57,093 bases of DNA. It comes from a virus. Position numbers and translations under genes: made by a program. The notes under the pieces are model-generated. The model did no database searches. It was given only the letters and a program-made list of their open reading frames with translations, and was not told where the DNA came from. Shown piece after piece: positions 8,118 to 15,745 of this stretch. Position 1 is the first letter of the stretch. Every line of letters begins with the position of its first letter. The stretch is from the IMG/VR virus record IMGVR_UViG_3300025168_017853, positions 1 through 57,093 of that record. One strand, given 5' to 3'.

Positions 8118-8560
8118 TGGTGGACCCGGCGGGAGTCGAACCCGCGTCCGCAATAGTTTCAAAGTTAAGTCATTTACAGGTTTGTCTAATTTACTATCAC
8201 AAATTAGAAAAGATAGCCGGTTTTCCCTGCGCTTACCGACCTGTTGCGCTCCACCAATATTGATTTGACTGTCTTAGCAATTTCTCTCTAAGCGCCACCA
8301 GATTGTACGATTTAAGTCTGTCTGTCTAACCACCGTAGCAATATTGGGTAACCATTTTGATTTTTACAACTGCTCTGTTGTGTTGACTAGATTGGATAGA
8401 AGGCTCTAATCAGCCTCCCGATTATGCCGCTAAGCGGACAGATTCGAAGTGATAATTGTTATTGGCAATTAAGTTTTTGAAACCGCATTTTAGGTCTACT
8501 ATTTCGTGTGACCACCTGCACTCTTATTATTCGCTACTCCGTCGAAGCCGTTTCAGGCCC
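8118..8560 (-). ncRNA. ssrA: tmRNA (transfer-messenger RNA)
   Basis: The 443-base RNA has a tRNA-like end. 5' GGGCCUG pairs with CGGGUCC before an encoded A-CCA end (CCA at 8120-8118). The T arm is GCGGG-UUCGACU-CCCGC, and the 5' side has the typical AACGGCUUCGACGG. Inside is a reading frame starting at GCC 8466 and ending UAA 8422-8424, encoding ANNNYHFESVRLAA, which has the normal LAA protease signal. The middle has pseudoknot-like inverted repeats. It rescues stalled ribosomes with SmpB and tags the nascent protein for proteolysis. It starts 6 bases after the upstream membrane-protein gene, so it is probably processed from a longer transcript. Confidence 0.95.
8422..8466 (-). other. tmRNA tag-peptide reading frame
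   Basis: Resume codon GCC (Ala) followed by 13 codons and UAA. The predicted tag is ANNNYHFESVRLAA. The C-terminal LAA is the ClpXP/SspB-type degron end seen in bacterial tags, while the inner part NNNYHFESVR is distinctive. Confidence 0.88.
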
Positions 8561-8566
8561 ATAATG

Positions 8567-8917
8567 TTATCTATAAACAAACTGTATAAAAATTATCATA
8601 AACGCTAAGATTGTGCATATCAGTGTTTTTGTTGTAAACATTGACTCATTAATGTAGTACCAAGTCATTAGCGGAAATGTCAAGTAAGAAAGAGAAAAAG
8701 AAATAAATCTGGTCGTCCAAAGCTCACCTGTTGCTTCCATAAAATATCTTGATGCATACCAATAAACAAAACCACAAGGAATGCCAAAAACTATATTAGA
8801 AAGTATTGGACGATTTTCCCAAAATGGATAAACAAACTGGAGATTATGAGTGTACCAAGCGAGAACATGACCGCAGATAGCGAGACAAACCCCAATGATA
8901 ATGCTAGAATTAAACAT
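8567..8917 (-). CDS. Small four-helix membrane protein
   Basis: 116 residues with about four hydrophobic segments: near the N-terminus (IIIGVCLAICGHVLAW), around ILSNIVFGIPCGFVYWY, around FISFSLSYLTFPLMTWYY, and at the C-terminus (TLICTILAFMIIFIQFV). No signal peptide, no catalytic motif, no family recognised. It lies directly upstream of the tmRNA, 6 bases apart, so both are likely on one transcript. GGAGG and AAGG precede the ATG. It could be a holin/antiholin-like or superinfection-exclusion protein, but nothing in the sequence decides this. Confidence 0.7.
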   Translation of the reverse strand: MFNSSIIIGVCLAICGHVLAWYTHNLQFVYPFWENRPILSNIVFGIPCGFVYWYASRYFMEATGELWTTRFISFSLSYLTFPLMTWYYINESMFTTKTLICTILAFMIIFIQFVYR

Positions 8918-8942
8918 GCCTTAGCTAGCCTCCAAGCTACAA

Positions 8943-9128
8943 TCATGAAAAGCTGACGTGCTCTTTTAAAATTTCGTCAATTGTCACAATTGTTCTATGT
9001 ATTCTTGCTGCATGATCAGATTCTTTCATTAACGCATTTTTGTTTGACTTATAATCCCTAAGCCTTGCAAAATGATCAATTAATTCTTTTCTTAATTCTA
9101 GTATTTTATCTAAATCTTCTTTATTCAT
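8943..9128 (-). CDS. Small helical hypothetical protein
   Basis: 61 residues, highly charged and helical (MNKEDLDKILELRKELIDHF), probably coiled coil. Its ATG overlaps the end of the upstream gene by 8 bases and has AAGGGA at the right distance. No family recognised. Confidence 0.6.
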   Translation of the reverse strand: MNKEDLDKILELRKELIDHFARLRDYKSNKNALMKESDHAARIHRTIVTIDEILKEHVSFS

Positions 9129-9708
9129 TTTCTATCCCTTTTAAAAACCATTTTGGCGTTTTTGATCTTGGTTCCCATTTAGCAAACCTTACTTTATCTT
9201 TAATGTAATAGTTTCTGTACGAAGCTACAACATCTATTCTATCACAATCTTTGTATATTTTATACTCTTCTTTCATACAAACAGGAAAGTCTGTAAGTAC
9301 GCTATCACTTATGTTTATAGGAAAATTCTTCCTGAGCCATTTTGCTTCTTTTGTAGTCTTGTGAACTCGATGGTAGCGTTTTTGATATTCTTTAAGCAAC
9401 TCTTCACATAATCTAAGCTGCCAATTATAGTTACACACATTTTCTGATGTCCAAAGTGTGCAAGGGTGTCGAGCATGAGTCAACTTCCAAGGCGGTTGCA
9501 AGTCAGGATCTGTGTTTTTATAAAGCCACGCCTGCGCATCTTTTACACGCCTAAAGTCTGTCATCGTCCGGTTGTTATCTTTTAACAAGTGTAGCCAGTG
9601 TGCAGTGCATAACATCTGAGCGCTTTCTAAAATCATCTTAACAACGTGCTTGTTACAATGAAATTTTGCTGCTTCTTTTGTGTCCATCGATAGTATAAAA
9701 GTATTCAT
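9121..9708 (-). CDS. Conserved phage protein of unknown function (CNKHVVKMILE family)
   Basis: 195 residues. Conserved-looking stretches are FHCNKHVVKMILESAQML, LTHARHPCTLWTSEN, LTDFPVCMKEEYK and VASYRNYYI followed by RFAKW. From memory, proteins with this pattern are common in tailed phages, especially marine ones. They are usually left hypothetical, and I recall but cannot confirm a suggestion of a pyrimidine-dimer or DNA-lesion role. Many conserved His, Cys, Trp and Arg residues suggest an enzyme. It is coupled by overlap to the phosphomannomutase-like gene upstream. Confidence 0.78.
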   Translation of the reverse strand: MNTFILSMDTKEAAKFHCNKHVVKMILESAQMLCTAHWLHLLKDNNRTMTDFRRVKDAQAWLYKNTDPDLQPPWKLTHARHPCTLWTSENVCNYNWQLRLCEELLKEYQKRYHRVHKTTKEAKWLRKNFPINISDSVLTDFPVCMKEEYKIYKDCDRIDVVASYRNYYIKDKVRFAKWEPRSKTPKWFLKGIENE

Positions 9709-10508
9709 TAGGTGTTCCTGATGTCGGGCAGGATTAACATTTCAACTATCTTGGTAGTAACCAAAGGATCAGTGGTTGCGTAACTCTGTGTGCATTCTCC
9801 GTCCTTTAAAAGCTGATAAAGTGTGTGATCATTCTGGCCTTCTTCTACAGCATCACCTACAAAAATAATTTCTTTGTACTTAGAAAGATGATTTATTACA
9901 AAAGTTTTGTCCCATCCTTCTGGGTATATATCAAAGCTAGTTGACCCACCTAATGCAACGCAAAGATTAATATCTTTTTTATCTAACGCGTTCTTAAGTT
10001 CTTTAACGTAGTGAACTCTTATCTTTTTTTCCTTGTCACATTCAACCCAAGCATTTCGGGCTGCTGCATCTGCAGCTCTCCCAATTGGGCACCAGTTTAA
10101 CATAGATCCGCGGTAGTGAAAAAAAGTTCCCGTGTAGGGAAGATTATATTTTAATGTTATTAAAAGCTGGAATGATAAAATTGTTTGGAGTAGAAGCTGG
10201 TAGTTTTCTTTGCCTATTTCTTTAATCATGTCTTGGTCAAAGACTTTTTCAAATTTGTTATTTTTCCAAGTGTAATGTTTTGTTCCGTTACAAGGAAAAA
10301 TCTCTACCCTGTCTACTGGAATTCCGCTCAAATCAAACATATCTTTGCATTGCTGCATAACATATTCAAAATCAGAACCAGTCACAATACCAATTTTTGC
10401 AGATGAAGAAAGATCCCTAAGTGCTCTAATCATATCGTGTTGTATTTTTTCTCTTGGTAGAGTTAGTGTTCCGTCCATGTCAAATAAGACAATTTTATTA
10501 TTTTTCAT
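9708..10508 (-). CDS. Eukaryotic-type phosphomannomutase-like HAD protein
   Basis: 266 residues. The HAD nucleophile motif FDMDGTLT has Asp10 and Asp12. The match to the eukaryotic PMM family is long-range: GIVTGSDFEYV, FPCNGTKHY, MLNWCPIGRAA, STSFDIYPEGWDKTFVINHL and FVGDAVEEGQNDHTLY all occur in the expected order. PMM converts mannose 6-phosphate to mannose 1-phosphate on the way to GDP-sugars. Length is slightly above the usual 245-250. The neighbour 10505-10999 is a sugar-phosphate nucleotidyltransferase-like gene with overlapping ends, so the two may act in sequence. The exact substrate is inferred. Plain HAD phosphatase activity is the alternative. Confidence 0.82.
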   Translation of the reverse strand: MKNNKIVLFDMDGTLTLPREKIQHDMIRALRDLSSSAKIGIVTGSDFEYVMQQCKDMFDLSGIPVDRVEIFPCNGTKHYTWKNNKFEKVFDQDMIKEIGKENYQLLLQTILSFQLLITLKYNLPYTGTFFHYRGSMLNWCPIGRAADAAARNAWVECDKEKKIRVHYVKELKNALDKKDINLCVALGGSTSFDIYPEGWDKTFVINHLSKYKEIIFVGDAVEEGQNDHTLYQLLKDGECTQSYATTDPLVTTKIVEMLILPDIRNT

Positions 10509-10999
10509 AAGTCACTAGAATCTTTGATTAGCCGGGAAGAGCTTTGAATTTTTTCGCCGCCAACGCCTAGTATGACTTCGCAATCAACCTTCTGGCATGT
10601 ATCCCATTCTGGTATTGACGAAGGATTATTTCTGTCCCCGCCTTTTGTAAAAAAGTCAGGCTTTAATAACATAATTGCTTTATCAACAGTTTGGCTATCA
10701 TCTGTCCACTCAGTTGCGAAATCAACACCTCTAATGCCCGCTATAATCTCAAGGCGCTCTGCTATTGGCATAAACGGCTTTCCCTTCTTTTTAACTAGAA
10801 ACTGATCTCCGTTAACTAGTACAACAACTTTGCCGTTATTCTTTTCTGCTAGTTTTGCAGTATGTTGCAGACATCTAAGGTGTCCTATATGTAACGGATC
10901 AAATCCACCTGACGTCATATAAACTTTATGCCCTAAGTGCTTCCATTCCTGGACTATTCTTAGTGCTTCTGGGTGTAATGCCTTGTTTTTTATGTTCAT
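10505..10999 (-). CDS. Cytidylyltransferase-fold nucleotidyltransferase (HldE/RfaE C-terminal-like)
   Basis: 164 residues. The HxGH motif occurs as GGFDPLHIGHLRCLQ, followed by VLVNGDQFL and FTKGGDRNN, and the closing GGEKIQSSSRLI resembles the GxxxSTT region of the family. Such enzymes attach AMP, CMP or GMP to phosphorylated sugars or polyols; in bacteria the closest well-known member makes ADP-heptose. It directly precedes the PMM-like gene in the operon and overlaps it by 4 bases. Together they suggest a nucleotide-sugar pathway, for example for modifying surface glycans or DNA. The substrate cannot be told from the sequence. Confidence 0.85.
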   Translation of the reverse strand: MNIKNKALHPEALRIVQEWKHLGHKVYMTSGGFDPLHIGHLRCLQHTAKLAEKNNGKVVVLVNGDQFLVKKKGKPFMPIAERLEIIAGIRGVDFATEWTDDSQTVDKAIMLLKPDFFTKGGDRNNPSSIPEWDTCQKVDCEVILGVGGEKIQSSSRLIKDSSDL

Positions 11000-11016
11000 T
11001 TAATAGTCCTAAGAGA

Positions 11017-11022
11017 ACTATA
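11017..11022 (-). promoter_or_regulatory. Possible -10 box upstream of the nucleotidyltransferase gene
   Basis: In the 78-bp gap before the gene starting at 10999 the minus strand reads TTATAGTTCTC. It resembles the TATAGT box found upstream of the Fic gene. A short inverted repeat ATAGT/ACTAT (11003-11007 with 11017-11021) spans the AGGA ribosome binding site. No clear -35 is present. Weak evidence. Confidence 0.3.
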
Positions 11023-11077
11023 ACATAAAAAATAAAAATTTATATCTCATAAAGTGTTGTTGTCACTTATCTTGATA

Positions 11078-11491
11078 TTAAGTTGGGAGGCCGCCGACAC
11101 CTGAAAAGCCGGCGCTTCCTGTGAGCGAAGGAAATTCTGACGCTTCGATAGGCGTTAAACCTGCACATACTGACCACTGCATAGCAGCTGATGTTGTTAT
11201 AAAAATTTCTTTGCATCGAACGTCAAGTGTAACTGAATCATTGACAGGGCAAAGAAAAAAGTTCTTTAAAGTTGCGTGAGATAAGCCTTCAGATGTAAAT
11301 GCAACTTTTAAATATTCTCCGGCTGCGTTCCCTGAATTTGAAAGAGTAATAAATCTTGTGACATTTGGAAATTTAAACTGCTTAGCAGATATAGTCTCAT
11401 CAGCACCAGTAGATCCTGTTACGTAAGGTATCGCGCTAAGCTGGTATGCAGGAACTAAGTTGGGTCCTGCTTTTGTATGATTAATGGCCAT
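11078..11491 (-). CDS. Small probable structural protein
   Basis: 137 residues. The composition is typical of a beta-rich phage surface protein: many Gly, Ser, Thr and Ala, few charges, with SNSGNAAGEYLKVAF and CKEIFITTSAAMQWSV, and a Gly-rich end (AGFSGVGGLPT). It starts MAINHTKAGPN, overlapping the upstream stop. I recognise no named family. Head decoration, fibre or minor virion protein are the likely roles, from composition only. The gene ends its transcription unit; a 78-bp gap follows. Confidence 0.7.
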   Translation of the reverse strand: MAINHTKAGPNLVPAYQLSAIPYVTGSTGADETISAKQFKFPNVTRFITLSNSGNAAGEYLKVAFTSEGLSHATLKNFFLCPVNDSVTLDVRCKEIFITTSAAMQWSVCAGLTPIEASEFPSLTGSAGFSGVGGLPT

Positions 11492-11727
11492 TAGTTTATC
11501 TCCTCACTGTTTTGAATATTTTGGACTCTTGAAAGTAACATTTTGTGAACCAAGCTTGAAGCCTCTTCCATTTCTAAAAAAACAGAAGCAAATTCTTCTA
11601 ACTCTAATGAAATTTGAAGTCTACCTATTTTTAAAATAATTTCTTCTCCAATTTCATCGTATACGATATTGTTAGTTAAAACAATAACACCTGGAATGCC
11701 TGAATCATATAGACTTTTTGTATCCAT
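11491..11727 (-). CDS. Small acidic hypothetical protein
   Basis: 78 residues, acidic (MDTKSLYDSGIPGVIVL, then GEEIILKIGRLQISLELEEF). The region upstream of the ATG has no good ribosome binding site (AAGTAATATTA), and an in-frame TAA closes the frame just before it, so ATG is the likely start. Translation probably depends on coupling to an overlapping upstream frame. No family recognised; position next to a structural protein hints at a virion role. Confidence 0.6.
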   Translation of the reverse strand: MDTKSLYDSGIPGVIVLTNNIVYDEIGEEIILKIGRLQISLELEEFASVFLEMEEASSLVHKMLLSRVQNIQNSEEIN

Positions 11728-11908
11728 TAATATTACTTATATACCATTCTTCCAAAGATCCTTCACACAGAACTATAAAAAAATCTTTATGATTACAAGA
11801 TTTACTTATCAGTATTCCGTACTTTTGAGACTTTTCGTGCTGTACTAGACTTTGATTCTCTTTTTCTAGTAGTTCTTTTTCTAGTAGCTGGCTTTTTCTT
11901 AGGCTCAC
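11705..11908 (-). CDS. Possible overlapping-frame ORF
   Basis: A GTG-started frame of 67 codons that overlaps the lysine/arginine-rich end of the 103-residue gene for about 107 bases. It continues alone for about 74 bases, which no other gene covers, and then overlaps the start of the 78-residue gene. The unshared C-terminal part reads like protein (KDFFIVLCEGSLEEWYISN). It could be a real overlapping gene, the product of a frameshift from the upstream frame, or chance. The lack of a ribosome binding site for the downstream gene is weak support for translation here. Confidence 0.35.
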   Translation of the reverse strand: MSLRKSQLLEKELLEKENQSLVQHEKSQKYGILISKSCNHKDFFIVLCEGSLEEWYISNINGYKKSI

Positions 11909-12113
11909 TTTTTAACAATACTGCAGGCTCTTCGATTTTTAAATCTTTTTCTACAATAAATATGCTATTAAACTCTTCTTCTGTGTATGGTTCAAAACCT
12001 CTATGTGCACAGTAAGAAATTATATCTTTAAAAGAATTAATCTCTTCTCTTTTACAAAAATCTTTAAAAGATAGCTTGTTTCTCTGAAGTAAATATTTTA
12101 GCTTAATTGACAT
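11802..12113 (-). CDS. Small protein with basic C-terminal tail
   Basis: 103 residues from ATG 12113; a GTG two codons upstream overlaps the AAGGAG ribosome binding site and is rejected. The first 55 residues are mixed helical (MSIKLKYLLQRNKLSFKDF). The end is a strongly basic, Lys/Arg/Ser/Thr-rich tail (KKPATRKRTTRKRESKSS), like histone-type or nucleic-acid-binding tails. It lies in the sigma-factor operon, third gene downstream, so a DNA or RNA polymerase-associated role is possible but not shown. No family recognised. Confidence 0.6.
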   Translation of the reverse strand: MSIKLKYLLQRNKLSFKDFCKREEINSFKDIISYCAHRGFEPYTEEEFNSIFIVEKDLKIEEPAVLLKSEPKKKPATRKRTTRKRESKSSTARKVSKVRNTDK

Positions 12114-12396
12114 CGTCACTCCTTGAATTTAACAAATTAAGTTTGAGAGCTTCAGTATTAAACATTTGCTCTATAATTTTACTAGCAGGTGCTCCCCATT
12201 TTTCTTTAACTTCGACAACTATTTTTGATATTAATGATACATCAAAGGTAGAATTACCTATTGAAGTTTTAGTGAGCCTGCTAGCAACATAAATACTTAT
12301 TTCATCAAAAGCTTTTTGATCCCAATTCAAAGATTCTAGTAACGCAGTAGACTGATGGATCCCATACAGTTGTATTAATAAGTCACTTTTTTTCAT
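12103..12396 (-). CDS. Hypothetical protein in sigma operon
   Basis: 97 residues, helical, with MKKSDLLIQLYGIHQSTALLESL and a C-terminal EKWGAPASKIIEQMF. It overlaps the HTH gene upstream by 14 bases and the basic-tail gene downstream by 11. Overlap on both sides suggests co-translation with sigma-factor genes. No motif recognised. Confidence 0.6.
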   Translation of the reverse strand: MKKSDLLIQLYGIHQSTALLESLNWDQKAFDEISIYVASRLTKTSIGNSTFDVSLISKIVVEVKEKWGAPASKIIEQMFNTEALKLNLLNSRSDDVN

Positions 12397-12673
12397 GCTC
12401 TATTTCTCTCATAAAGCTTACAATTGCATCTTGAAATCTTGGATCTTTTGAAATTCTATTAATTGAATTTTCATCTGTGTCGACATCGTATAGACTTACA
12501 ATGTCTCTTGCAATTTTTTCAAGAGAGTTGACAAAAACATTTCTAGCTGTTGAGTGATTCATCTTAAAACCTTGCTCTGTCATCAAATCTGATATTTCAT
12601 GATATGATTTTCCACCTAGCGTTTTCTTTGTTGAATAACCGTTCTTAGACTTAAAGCCTTTAGGCATGGGCAT
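12383..12673 (-). CDS. Small HTH protein, candidate detached sigma region 4.2
   Basis: 96 residues. The segment KSYHEISDLMTEQGFKMNHS, followed by TARNVFVNSLEKIA (residues about 22-55), has the spacing of a sigma-70 region 4.2 helix-turn-helix followed by the LxKL-type recognition helix end. The gene starts 3 bases after the sigma gene stop and in the same reading frame (GAG TAA GTT ATG), with its own AAGGAG. The upstream sigma protein ends exactly where its region 4.2 should begin, so this product may supply that domain in trans or by stop read-through. Family membership is inferred from pattern and context; a separate regulator is the alternative. Confidence 0.65.
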   Translation of the reverse strand: MPMPKGFKSKNGYSTKKTLGGKSYHEISDLMTEQGFKMNHSTARNVFVNSLEKIARDIVSLYDVDTDENSINRISKDPRFQDAIVSFMREIEHEKK

Positions 12674-12676
12674 AAC

Positions 12677-13411
12677 TTACTCCTTAATCTCATAAATGTT
12701 GCTATCTTCTTCATTAGTCTCAGAAATTCCAAATCTAAGACGTAATACCAGTTCTTCTCTTTTTGTAAGTGACGAAAGTGAATTTATGATAACTTTTCTT
12801 ATTTTTTCATTGTCAAGAATTGTGTCTAGCGATTTTGCATTTTCGTCTGGTAAAGTATCGCCAAACGTTTTGTTTCCTTCTTCACCAATACGTTCGTCAA
12901 TAGACTTTGCATATTTTGCCTTAATTCCTTTTAGTGCTTGTCGAACATGCTTTTGTGACAATCCTAAAATTTCACCAATCTCAGTTTCTGTAGGCTCACA
13001 CCCAAAGTTTTCACGATATTCTTTTTGAACTTTCCAAACTTTTCTTGCATTTGAAAGTGTATGGGAAGGAATTTTTACCTGGGAGCTATTGTTTGTTAAG
13101 CTCCGGGTTACAGCTTGCTTAATCCACCAAGAAGCGTAAGTGCTAAACTTAAATCCTTTTCGCCAGTCAAATTTCTCAACTGCCTTAATAAGACCAATAT
13201 TTGATTCTTGAATTAGATCTTCGAGGCTACCTCCGTACCTTGCATATTTTTTAGCAATAGAAATAGCAAGCTTAAGATTGGATTCAATCATAATATTTTT
13301 TGCTTTTGCATCGCCCGCTTCGATTCTTTTAGCAAGTTCAACTTCTTGCTCGCGTGTTAGAATCTTGTGACCACCTGCAGATTTAAAATACAAGTCTAGT
13401 GAAGACTTCAT
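12677..13411 (-). CDS. Sigma-70 family RNA polymerase sigma factor lacking region 4.2
   Basis: 244 residues. Region 1.2 is LYFKSAGGHKILTREQEVEL; regions 2.1-2.4 run about residues 30-110 with DLIQESNIGLIKAVEKFDW and FSTYASWWIKQAVTRSL; region 3 holds IPSHTLSNARKV and GCEPTETEIGEILGLS. Region 4.1 is LTKREELVLRLRFGIS near residue 225, and the protein stops about 20 residues later (SNIYEIKE), where the region 4.2 HTH should start. It should direct core RNA polymerase to phage promoters via -10 recognition, with weak or no -35 contact unless region 4.2 is supplied by the next gene. It is probably a middle or late sigma; no phage RNA polymerase is visible. Confidence 0.93.
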   Translation of the reverse strand: MKSSLDLYFKSAGGHKILTREQEVELAKRIEAGDAKAKNIMIESNLKLAISIAKKYARYGGSLEDLIQESNIGLIKAVEKFDWRKGFKFSTYASWWIKQAVTRSLTNNSSQVKIPSHTLSNARKVWKVQKEYRENFGCEPTETEIGEILGLSQKHVRQALKGIKAKYAKSIDERIGEEGNKTFGDTLPDENAKSLDTILDNEKIRKVIINSLSSLTKREELVLRLRFGISETNEEDSNIYEIKE

Positions 13412-13478
13412 AATACTCCTTTAATTTTTAATTTTTAATGTTTAATGTTTGTAAGCTTATTTTAAAATGCAAAATAAC

Positions 13479-13685
13479 TTATTGCACTTTTAAAATCCGT
13501 CTATGTTCAAGCTCACGATAAACATAGCAGTAATAAGTCTGAAGACTTGTTAGTTTTTCTTTTTCTTTTTTAGAATTGTCGTTTCCAAACTCGATATCTT
13601 TAATTTTCCTACGCAAAGTAAGAAAAATCTGCTTGATTTCTTTTTGGTCCACTCTCTGTAGCTCATCCTTGTTTAAGATTCTCAC
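13479..13685 (-). CDS. Small helical hypothetical protein
   Basis: 68 residues from a GTG start with a strong AAGGGAGG 5 bases upstream. The product is charged and helical (MRILNKDELQRVDQKEIKQI, then RRKIKDIEFGNDNSKKEKEK). No family recognised. The TATAAT-in-inverted-repeat element sits just upstream, so it may be the first gene of the sigma operon. Confidence 0.62.
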   Translation of the reverse strand: MRILNKDELQRVDQKEIKQIFLTLRRKIKDIEFGNDNSKKEKEKLTSLQTYYCYVYRELEHRRILKVQ

Positions 13686-13699
13686 TTAAACCTCCCTTA

Positions 13700-13722
13700 T
13701 TATGTTATTATTATAAACATAA
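13700..13722 (-). promoter_or_regulatory. TATAAT box in the loop of a 7-bp inverted repeat
   Basis: The minus strand reads TTATGTT TATAATAAT AACATAA, with TATAAT at the start of a 9-base loop, 15 bases before the GTG of the gene at 13685. The stem is all A/T except one pair, so the hairpin itself is weak. The layout matches the stronger elements at 35673, 39502 and 42704. Confidence 0.45.
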
Positions 13723-13739
13723 AAAAGTACATTTACACT

Positions 13740-14102
13740 CTAAAATATAATTTTATTTCCACGAAGTGTAACTCTTTTCTTGTTGTACTTTTCAACTGTT
13801 ATTGACTTTACGCCTGGTAGATTTTTTATCATTCCAGAAAGCTTTTTTACAGAAGAATATATTTCGGAAGTTTTTGGTAGAAACTTTATTGAGATTGTAA
13901 GCATTGCGTCACCGTCAGCAAATCTTGCAACTCTGTCAGCCTGAGCTACGACTGCAACTGTTGGAAGAATTCTTATTCTTGTCATTAGATCAGGAACATG
14001 TGTTTCATTTTCAAGTCTTAAAGTAAGTGTTGATGAAGACACTTTCTTTTCAAGCTTGTAAAGAGATTCGAGCATTATTTTTATATCATCTAACTTTGAC
14101 AT
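13740..14102 (-). CDS. Hypothetical protein, alpha/beta (ferredoxin-like) fold likely
   Basis: 120 residues. The pattern of strands and helices (RIRILPTVAVVAQADRV, then AMLTISIKFLP, then SSVKKLSGMIKNLPGVKSI) suggests a beta-alpha-beta fold like ACT or ferredoxin-like domains. There is an N-terminal helical lead. It is 39 bases downstream of groEL. I cannot assign a function; similar short proteins occur in large marine phages from memory. Confidence 0.6.
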   Translation of the reverse strand: MSKLDDIKIMLESLYKLEKKVSSSTLTLRLENETHVPDLMTRIRILPTVAVVAQADRVARFADGDAMLTISIKFLPKTSEIYSSVKKLSGMIKNLPGVKSITVEKYNKKRVTLRGNKIIF

Positions 14103-14141
14103 TTGCGCCTCTCTTATACATATCCTTGTAAGTTTAAATTT

Positions 14142-15743
14142 TCAAGAAGAAGTAGTACTTTCTTCAATCATTGCTGAACCTACTGACAAGAGCGCTGCTG
14201 CTGCAGAAACAGAATTTTCTAGTGCACACCTCGTCACTTTAAACGGGTCAACAATTCCTAGTTCAAACATATTTCCAAACTTATCATTTCTAAAATCAAA
14301 CCCTACATCAACGTCAGAAGACTCAATTTTATCTAGATATGAAGCAGGATCTTTTCCGCCATTTAAAATTATTTGTCTAAAGGGCTGCAAACATGCGTGT
14401 ATTAGAATAGACATTCCTGCTCTAACACCATCGTCTTTAATCTCTTGTTGTGCAGATGCAATATCTTTACTTACTCTTGCAAGGGCCACACCACCACCTG
14501 GTAGAATTCCTTCTTGAATAGCTGCTTTTGTTGCATTTAGAGCATCATCAACCCTATCATACCTTTCTATAAGCTCTGCTTCTGTAGACGCTCCTACTCT
14601 TAATACAGAAATTGCACCTGACAGCTGCCTAAGCCTATATTGATAGAGCTCTCTTTCGTTACTTGAAAGACCCGGTTCTAGCAGTGCTTCTTTTATAGAA
14701 GCTATTCTTGCTAGACTTTGATTTGAACGATCATCTTCGTCAACAATAAAAAGCGTAGAGGCCTTTTGAACAATTACTCTTTTACAAGAGCCAAACATGC
14801 TGTTATCAAAATCATTCATGTCAAAAGAAGCATTAAGAACCTTTCCGCCTAGAATAGTTTGCATGTCACCAAGAAGCTCATGTCTTGTTGCACCAAAACC
14901 TGGAGACTTAATTGCTGAAACTCGCAAAGAGCCTTTAACCTTATTTAAAACAAGTCCTTGCAAAGCGTCACCGTCAACATCATTCGCTATTATCAAAATA
15001 GGTTTGTTCATGTCAAGTGCTACTTCAAGAGGCTTCATTAGACTGTGAATAGAAGTGTAAGAACTATCTGCCATTAAAATGACAGGATCTTTAAACTCAC
15101 AGATTGATTTATCTTTGTCAGTTATAAAGTAAGGAGAAAGAAAACCTCTTTCAACTTGATATCCGTCTACAACAGTCAAAGAAGATTTAAATCCTTTTGC
15201 TTCTTCTACTATTACTTCTCCATCGACACCAGAAGCTTTTATTGCAGAAACTATTAAGTTTGCTACTTCTTCCTCTCCGTTTGAAGAAATAGTCGCAACC
15301 TTCATTAGATCTTCATCGCTTTCTACGTTTCTTTTTTGCTTTGAAAGCTCTCTTAATGCAATGGCTAGCCCTAGCGACATTCCCTCCTTAATGCTTTCTA
15401 TATCAAATCCAGCTGCTTTCATTCTATGACCATGACCATAAATTGACTGTGCAAGAACTGTTGCAGTAGTAGTTCCATCACCTGCTTCTTCTGCTGTCCT
15501 AGAAGCTGATTCCTTAATGACTCTTGCACCTAAGTTTTCGACTTCATCTATAAGATTAATTGCATTTGCAACTGTCACGCCGTCTTTTGTAACTATCGGG
15601 TGAAGGCCTGGACGCTGAATTAAAACTAAGCGTCCCTTTGGACCCATTGTTGATTTTACTGTGTCTGATAGTCTGTCAACCCCTCGCTTTATTGCAGAAG
15701 AAAGTTCTTCGCCTGTAATAATTTCTCTTTTAATTTCAGCCAT
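14142..15743 (-). CDS. groL: GroEL-type chaperonin (Cpn60)
   Basis: 533 residues, near full bacterial length. Nucleotide-binding motifs are [15 protein letters not shown] (the Asp52 equivalent), [10 protein letters not shown], and [14 protein letters not shown] (the Asp398 equivalent), followed by LPGGGVAL. The apical domain is present but divergent. The C-terminus ends MIEESTTSS, with no GGM repeat tail. It probably folds phage virion or replication proteins. No GroES-like co-chaperonin is recognisable nearby; the 61-residue gene immediately upstream is not a clear GroES. A J-domain protein is encoded at 42759-43487. It may use host GroES or act without one, as reported for some phage chaperonins. 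Confidence 0.95.
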   Translation of the reverse strand: MAEIKREIITGEELSSAIKRGVDRLSDTVKSTMGPKGRLVLIQRPGLHPIVTKDGVTVANAINLIDEVENLGARVIKESASRTAEEAGDGTTTATVLAQSIYGHGHRMKAAGFDIESIKEGMSLGLAIALRELSKQKRNVESDEDLMKVATISSNGEEEVANLIVSAIKASGVDGEVIVEEAKGFKSSLTVVDGYQVERGFLSPYFITDKDKSICEFKDPVILMADSSYTSIHSLMKPLEVALDMNKPILIIANDVDGDALQGLVLNKVKGSLRVSAIKSPGFGATRHELLGDMQTILGGKVLNASFDMNDFDNSMFGSCKRVIVQKASTLFIVDEDDRSNQSLARIASIKEALLEPGLSSNERELYQYRLRQLSGAISVLRVGASTEAELIERYDRVDDALNATKAAIQEGILPGGGVALARVSKDIASAQQEIKDDGVRAGMSILIHACLQPFRQIILNGGKDPASYLDKIESSDVDVGFDFRNDKFGNMFELGIVDPFKVTRCALENSVSAAAALLSVGSAMIEESTTSS

Positions 15744-15745
15744 TT

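Noticed and set aside
9121-9708. T4 DenV-type pyrimidine dimer glycosylase
   Set aside because: The sequence does not resemble DenV; the possible lesion-repair link is only a memory of family naming.
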